Notes under the pieces: generated by a model
What the model saw: the letters and a program-made list of their open reading frames with translations, nothing else
Told to the model about the DNA's origin: nothing
The model's database searches: none
Position numbers and translations under genes: made by a program
Part shown: positions 4,472-6,646 of the stretch, in pieces
How positions within the stretch are numbered: position 1 is the stretch's first letter
How the letters are laid out: each line of letters opens with the position of its first letter
Assembly: GCA_945906975.1 (NCBI GenBank)
Contig: CAMDRY010000179.1
Coordinates: 1 to 6,646 of the forward strand
DNA from: Bordetella parapertussis
GTDB taxonomy: Bacteria > Pseudomonadota > Gammaproteobacteria > Burkholderiales > SG8-39
DNA length: 6,646 bases
Reading direction: 5' to 3'

Positions 4472-6325
4472 ATGGCTACTCTTGCACCCGGGCTTGCGCC
4501 AACTGTTGTTGGCAACACTGCGCCATCCACCGGCATGGTTTCCACTGCGCCTAGCGCTACCGCCTCGACCGGCACCAGCCTTGCTTTGCCGCAACCGGGT
4601 CCGGTTGCCGTACTCTCCTCCTTGGGCGGCGTGTTGCAGCAGCCGGCGGTAAGAAAAGCCATGCCGGCGATTGTCATGTTGGCGATCCTGCTCGCCTTTG
4701 CCACACTTTATTTCTGGATGCAGGAGGCCCCTTACCGCGCGGTGTTTCCCGGCATGCACGAATCCGACCAGCAAAGTGCATTCGATGTGCTCAAGACGGC
4801 CAATCTTAATCCGCGTATTGATGCGACGAGCGGCCAGCTTGCCGTGCCCTCCGGGCGTTATCATGAGGCGCGTATTCTGCTTGCCTCGCAGGGGATCCCG
4901 AAGGCGCAGGGGCGGGGCATTCTCGACTCGCTCAAAGATCAGTCGGCGATGACCACCAGTCAGTTTATGGAGCAGGCGCGTTATGCCGCAGCCATAGAGC
5001 AGGAGTTGGCCAAGAGTATTACCCAGATTGGCTCCATCCAGGGTGCCAGGGTGCACCTTGCGCAGACCAAACAAAGTGCTTTTGTGCGTGACCGTGAGCG
5101 CGTCAAGGCCTCTGTGGTGGTGACGCCGCACGGTGGCAGGGTGGTTTCGCCCAGCCAAGTGCAGGCGATTGTGCATCTGGTCGCCTCGAGCGTGCCCTAT
5201 TTGGCGGTGGAAGATGTGTCCGTGGTAGACAATCTGGGTAATCTGATCAGCAAGGCCCCCGGGGATGCCGTGCTTGGCCTGACAAGCGTGCAGACGCAAC
5301 ACAAGCAGCAGGTCGAGGACGCCTACCGCAAGAAAATTTTGCAATTACTCGAGCCGGTCGTGGGCGAGGGCAATGTGCGCGCCCAGGTCGATCTGGTGTT
5401 GGATTTTAACCAGGTCGAGATGGCGTCCGAGGACTTTGACAATCGCCGTACCGGACCCAAGACGCGCTCCGAGGTGCTGTCTGAGGAGCGCGGTGGCTCG
5501 GGCGAAGCGGGTGGCGGGGTGCCCGGTTCCTTGTCAAATTCGCCGCCCGGGGAGGCAAAGATCAATCCGGATTCGACCGCCACGACCATGGCAGAGGAGA
5601 AAAAGAGCGGCTCCTCTTCGCTCAACAGCAAGTCGACACGGAACTACGAACTGGACAAGTCCGTTCGGCATGTCAGGACTTCATCGGGCAATATTGAACG
5701 GGTGTCGGTTGCGGTGGTGATCAAGGAGCGGGTGCCGGCTCCGGCTACGGTGCCCGCGGGTGCCGTGGCGGGCAAGGCGGCTCCAGCGGCGCCGGCCCCA
5801 GCCCCGGCGGGTTACAGCGCCGAGGAGCTTGAGCGTCTGGCCAGTCTGGTCAAAGGCGTGGTCGGTTTTAGCGCGGAGCGTGGTGACCAGGTCAACTTGA
5901 TCCCGGCGAAGTTCGATCTGCCCGCGCCCGTTGTCCCCCTGACTTCGAGTTGGTATGAGAACGACGTCACCGTGAACGGCCTCAAGGTGGCTCTGGCCGC
6001 GCTGGTGGTTGTGGTGATTCTGCTGACTGTCGTTCGTCCGGTGCTGGTGTCTTTGTTGCTGCCCGCGCCGGTTGCCGCCCTGGGCCTCCCCGGTGGCGAG
6101 CTGGGTGCTGATGGCATGTCCATGGTTGACGGCGAGTCGGTGGATGATTTCAAGACCCGCCTGAAGAAATCTGCCGCGCCGAAAAAATCCAGTATTTCGG
6201 CCGAGATGCTGGATACTGCAAACAGCTATGATGACAAGGTGGCGTTGGTGAGAATGTTGGTGGCCGAAGACTCAGGTCGGGTTGCCAATGTGCTAAAAAA
6301 CATGATTAAGCGGGATGCGGGCTGA
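4472..6325 (+). CDS. fliF: Flagellar MS-ring protein FliF
   Basis: FliF assembles into the MS ring in the inner membrane, which is the base of the flagellum and the housing of its export gate. In order there are: an Ala/Thr/Pro-rich cytoplasmic N-terminus (1-62); a first membrane helix (about 64-83, IVMLAILLAFATLYFWM); a YscJ/PrgK-like ring-building domain with EAPYRAVFPGMHESDQQSAF and GARVHLAQTKQSAFVRDRE; the FliF C domain (RVSVAVVIKERV); a second membrane helix (about 506-528, VALAALVVVVILLTVV); and a cytoplasmic tail. The last residues (GRVANVLKNMIKRDAG) are the FliG-binding segment of the family. At 617 residues it is longer than the usual 540-580, from the long N-terminus and an Ala/Pro linker (422-447). 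An in-frame TGA at 4463-4465 excludes an earlier start; the ribosome site (AGGA, 4458-4461) is modest. Confidence 0.97.
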   Translation: MATLAPGLAPTVVGNTAPSTGMVSTAPSATASTGTSLALPQPGPVAVLSSLGGVLQQPAVRKAMPAIVMLAILLAFATLYFWMQEAPYRAVFPGMHESDQQSAFDVLKTANLNPRIDATSGQLAVPSGRYHEARILLASQGIPKAQGRGILDSLKDQSAMTTSQFMEQARYAAAIEQELAKSITQIGSIQGARVHLAQTKQSAFVRDRERVKASVVVTPHGGRVVSPSQVQAIVHLVASSVPYLAVEDVSVVDNLGNLISKAPGDAVLGLTSVQTQHKQQVEDAYRKKILQLLEPVVGEGNVRAQVDLVLDFNQVEMASEDFDNRRTGPKTRSEVLSEERGGSGEAGGGVPGSLSNSPPGEAKINPDSTATTMAEEKKSGSSSLNSKSTRNYELDKSVRHVRTSSGNIERVSVAVVIKERVPAPATVPAGAVAGKAAPAAPAPAPAGYSAEELERLASLVKGVVGFSAERGDQVNLIPAKFDLPAPVVPLTSSWYENDVTVNGLKVALAALVVVVILLTVVRPVLVSLLLPAPVAALGLPGGELGADGMSMVDGESVDDFKTRLKKSAAPKKSSISAEMLDTANSYDDKVALVRMLVAEDSGRVANVLKNMIKRDAG

Positions 6326-6646
6326 TGAGTGCTGCCGAAAATGCCAAAGCAGGTGCCGACTCGATGAGTCCGGAGGTGCGGCGTGAATTGGATGAGTTGA
6401 CGAACATCCAGCGCGCCGCAGTTTTGATGTTGCTGTTGGGCGAGCAGGAGGCGGCCAACATCATCAGCCACCTTAACCCGAAGGAAGTGCAGCCCCTGGG
6501 CGCGGCGATGGTGTCTGTGGCCGACTTGTCACAAGCGGCGATAAGTTCCGTGCTCGATGAGTTTATCGCCACCATCAAGCAGCAGTCCAATCTTGGGCTC
6601 GATGTCAGCGATTATGTCGAGAACGTACTCAAGCGCGCCTTGGGTG
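6325..6646 (+). CDS. fliG: Flagellar motor switch protein FliG (3' end outside window)
   Basis: FliG is the rotor protein that couples the MS ring to the C-ring and takes torque from MotA. Only the first 107 codons are visible and the frame stays open to the right edge. From residue 25 the sequence LTNIQRAAVLMLLLGEQEAA, then HLNPKEVQPLGAAM, matches the FliG N-terminal domain, the part that binds the FliF tail. The ATG at 6325 shares its A with the fliF stop (TGATG), a classic translational-coupling overlap and the reason to prefer it over the ATG at 6364. No strong ribosome site precedes it, which fits coupling. The catalytic-torque domain lies outside the window. Confidence 0.96.
   Translation, partial: MSAAENAKAGADSMSPEVRRELDELTNIQRAAVLMLLLGEQEAANIISHLNPKEVQPLGAAMVSVADLSQAAISSVLDEFIATIKQQSNLGLDVSDYVENVLKRALG

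Noticed and set aside
4415..5344. 309-codon open frame on the minus strand
   Set aside because: It is antisense to fliF, rich in His/Arg/Gly as expected of a shadow frame in GC-rich DNA, and has no family resemblance.

Overview
The window is a chromosomal flagellar cluster on the + strand, with GC near 60% by eye. Its order is flagellin (3' part), a small cysteine-rich protein, a sigma-54 activator, fliE, fliF and fliG (5' part). A sigma-54 regulator directly upstream of fliE-fliF-fliG is the arrangement of polar-flagellum clusters in Gammaproteobacteria (Vibrio flrC, Pseudomonas fleR) and some Betaproteobacteria. I place the organism in Gamma- or Betaproteobacteria, genus not recognised. I see no tRNA, rRNA, insertion sequence, CRISPR array or other mobile element.

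Region 1 (1-2128) is the 3' part of an unusually large flagellin. The visible 708 codons hold three or four divergent copies of a flagellin-insertion (Flagellin_IN-like) unit and the conserved C-terminal D1/D0 segment. The N-terminal D0/D1 part lies upstream of the window.

Region 2 (2129-2694) holds a short possible leader ORF with two good ribosome-binding sites, two mutually exclusive hairpins, and a small CxxC protein that looks real because it resembles a family of short cysteine proteins. Then come 259 non-coding bases dense in short repeats and dyads, ending in a near-perfect sigma-54 promoter (2645-2660) just ahead of the activator gene.

Region 3 (2695-6646) is probably one operon read from that promoter. 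It starts with a sigma-54 enhancer-binding protein whose N-terminal receiver-like domain has lost its phosphorylation residues. The basal-body genes follow: fliE (rod/MS-ring adaptor), fliF (MS ring) and fliG (rotor switch), with gaps of 9 and 37 bases and then a 1-base overlap. Together these build the inner base of the flagellum, and the activator likely switches on the later sigma-54-dependent flagellar genes.

Most of the window is conserved flagellar biology, and I do not see a wholly new system. The parts most worth a second look are the attenuator-like leader before the small cysteine protein, the sigma-54 control region with its 6-5-6 palindrome, the degenerate receiver, and the large repeat-built flagellin.
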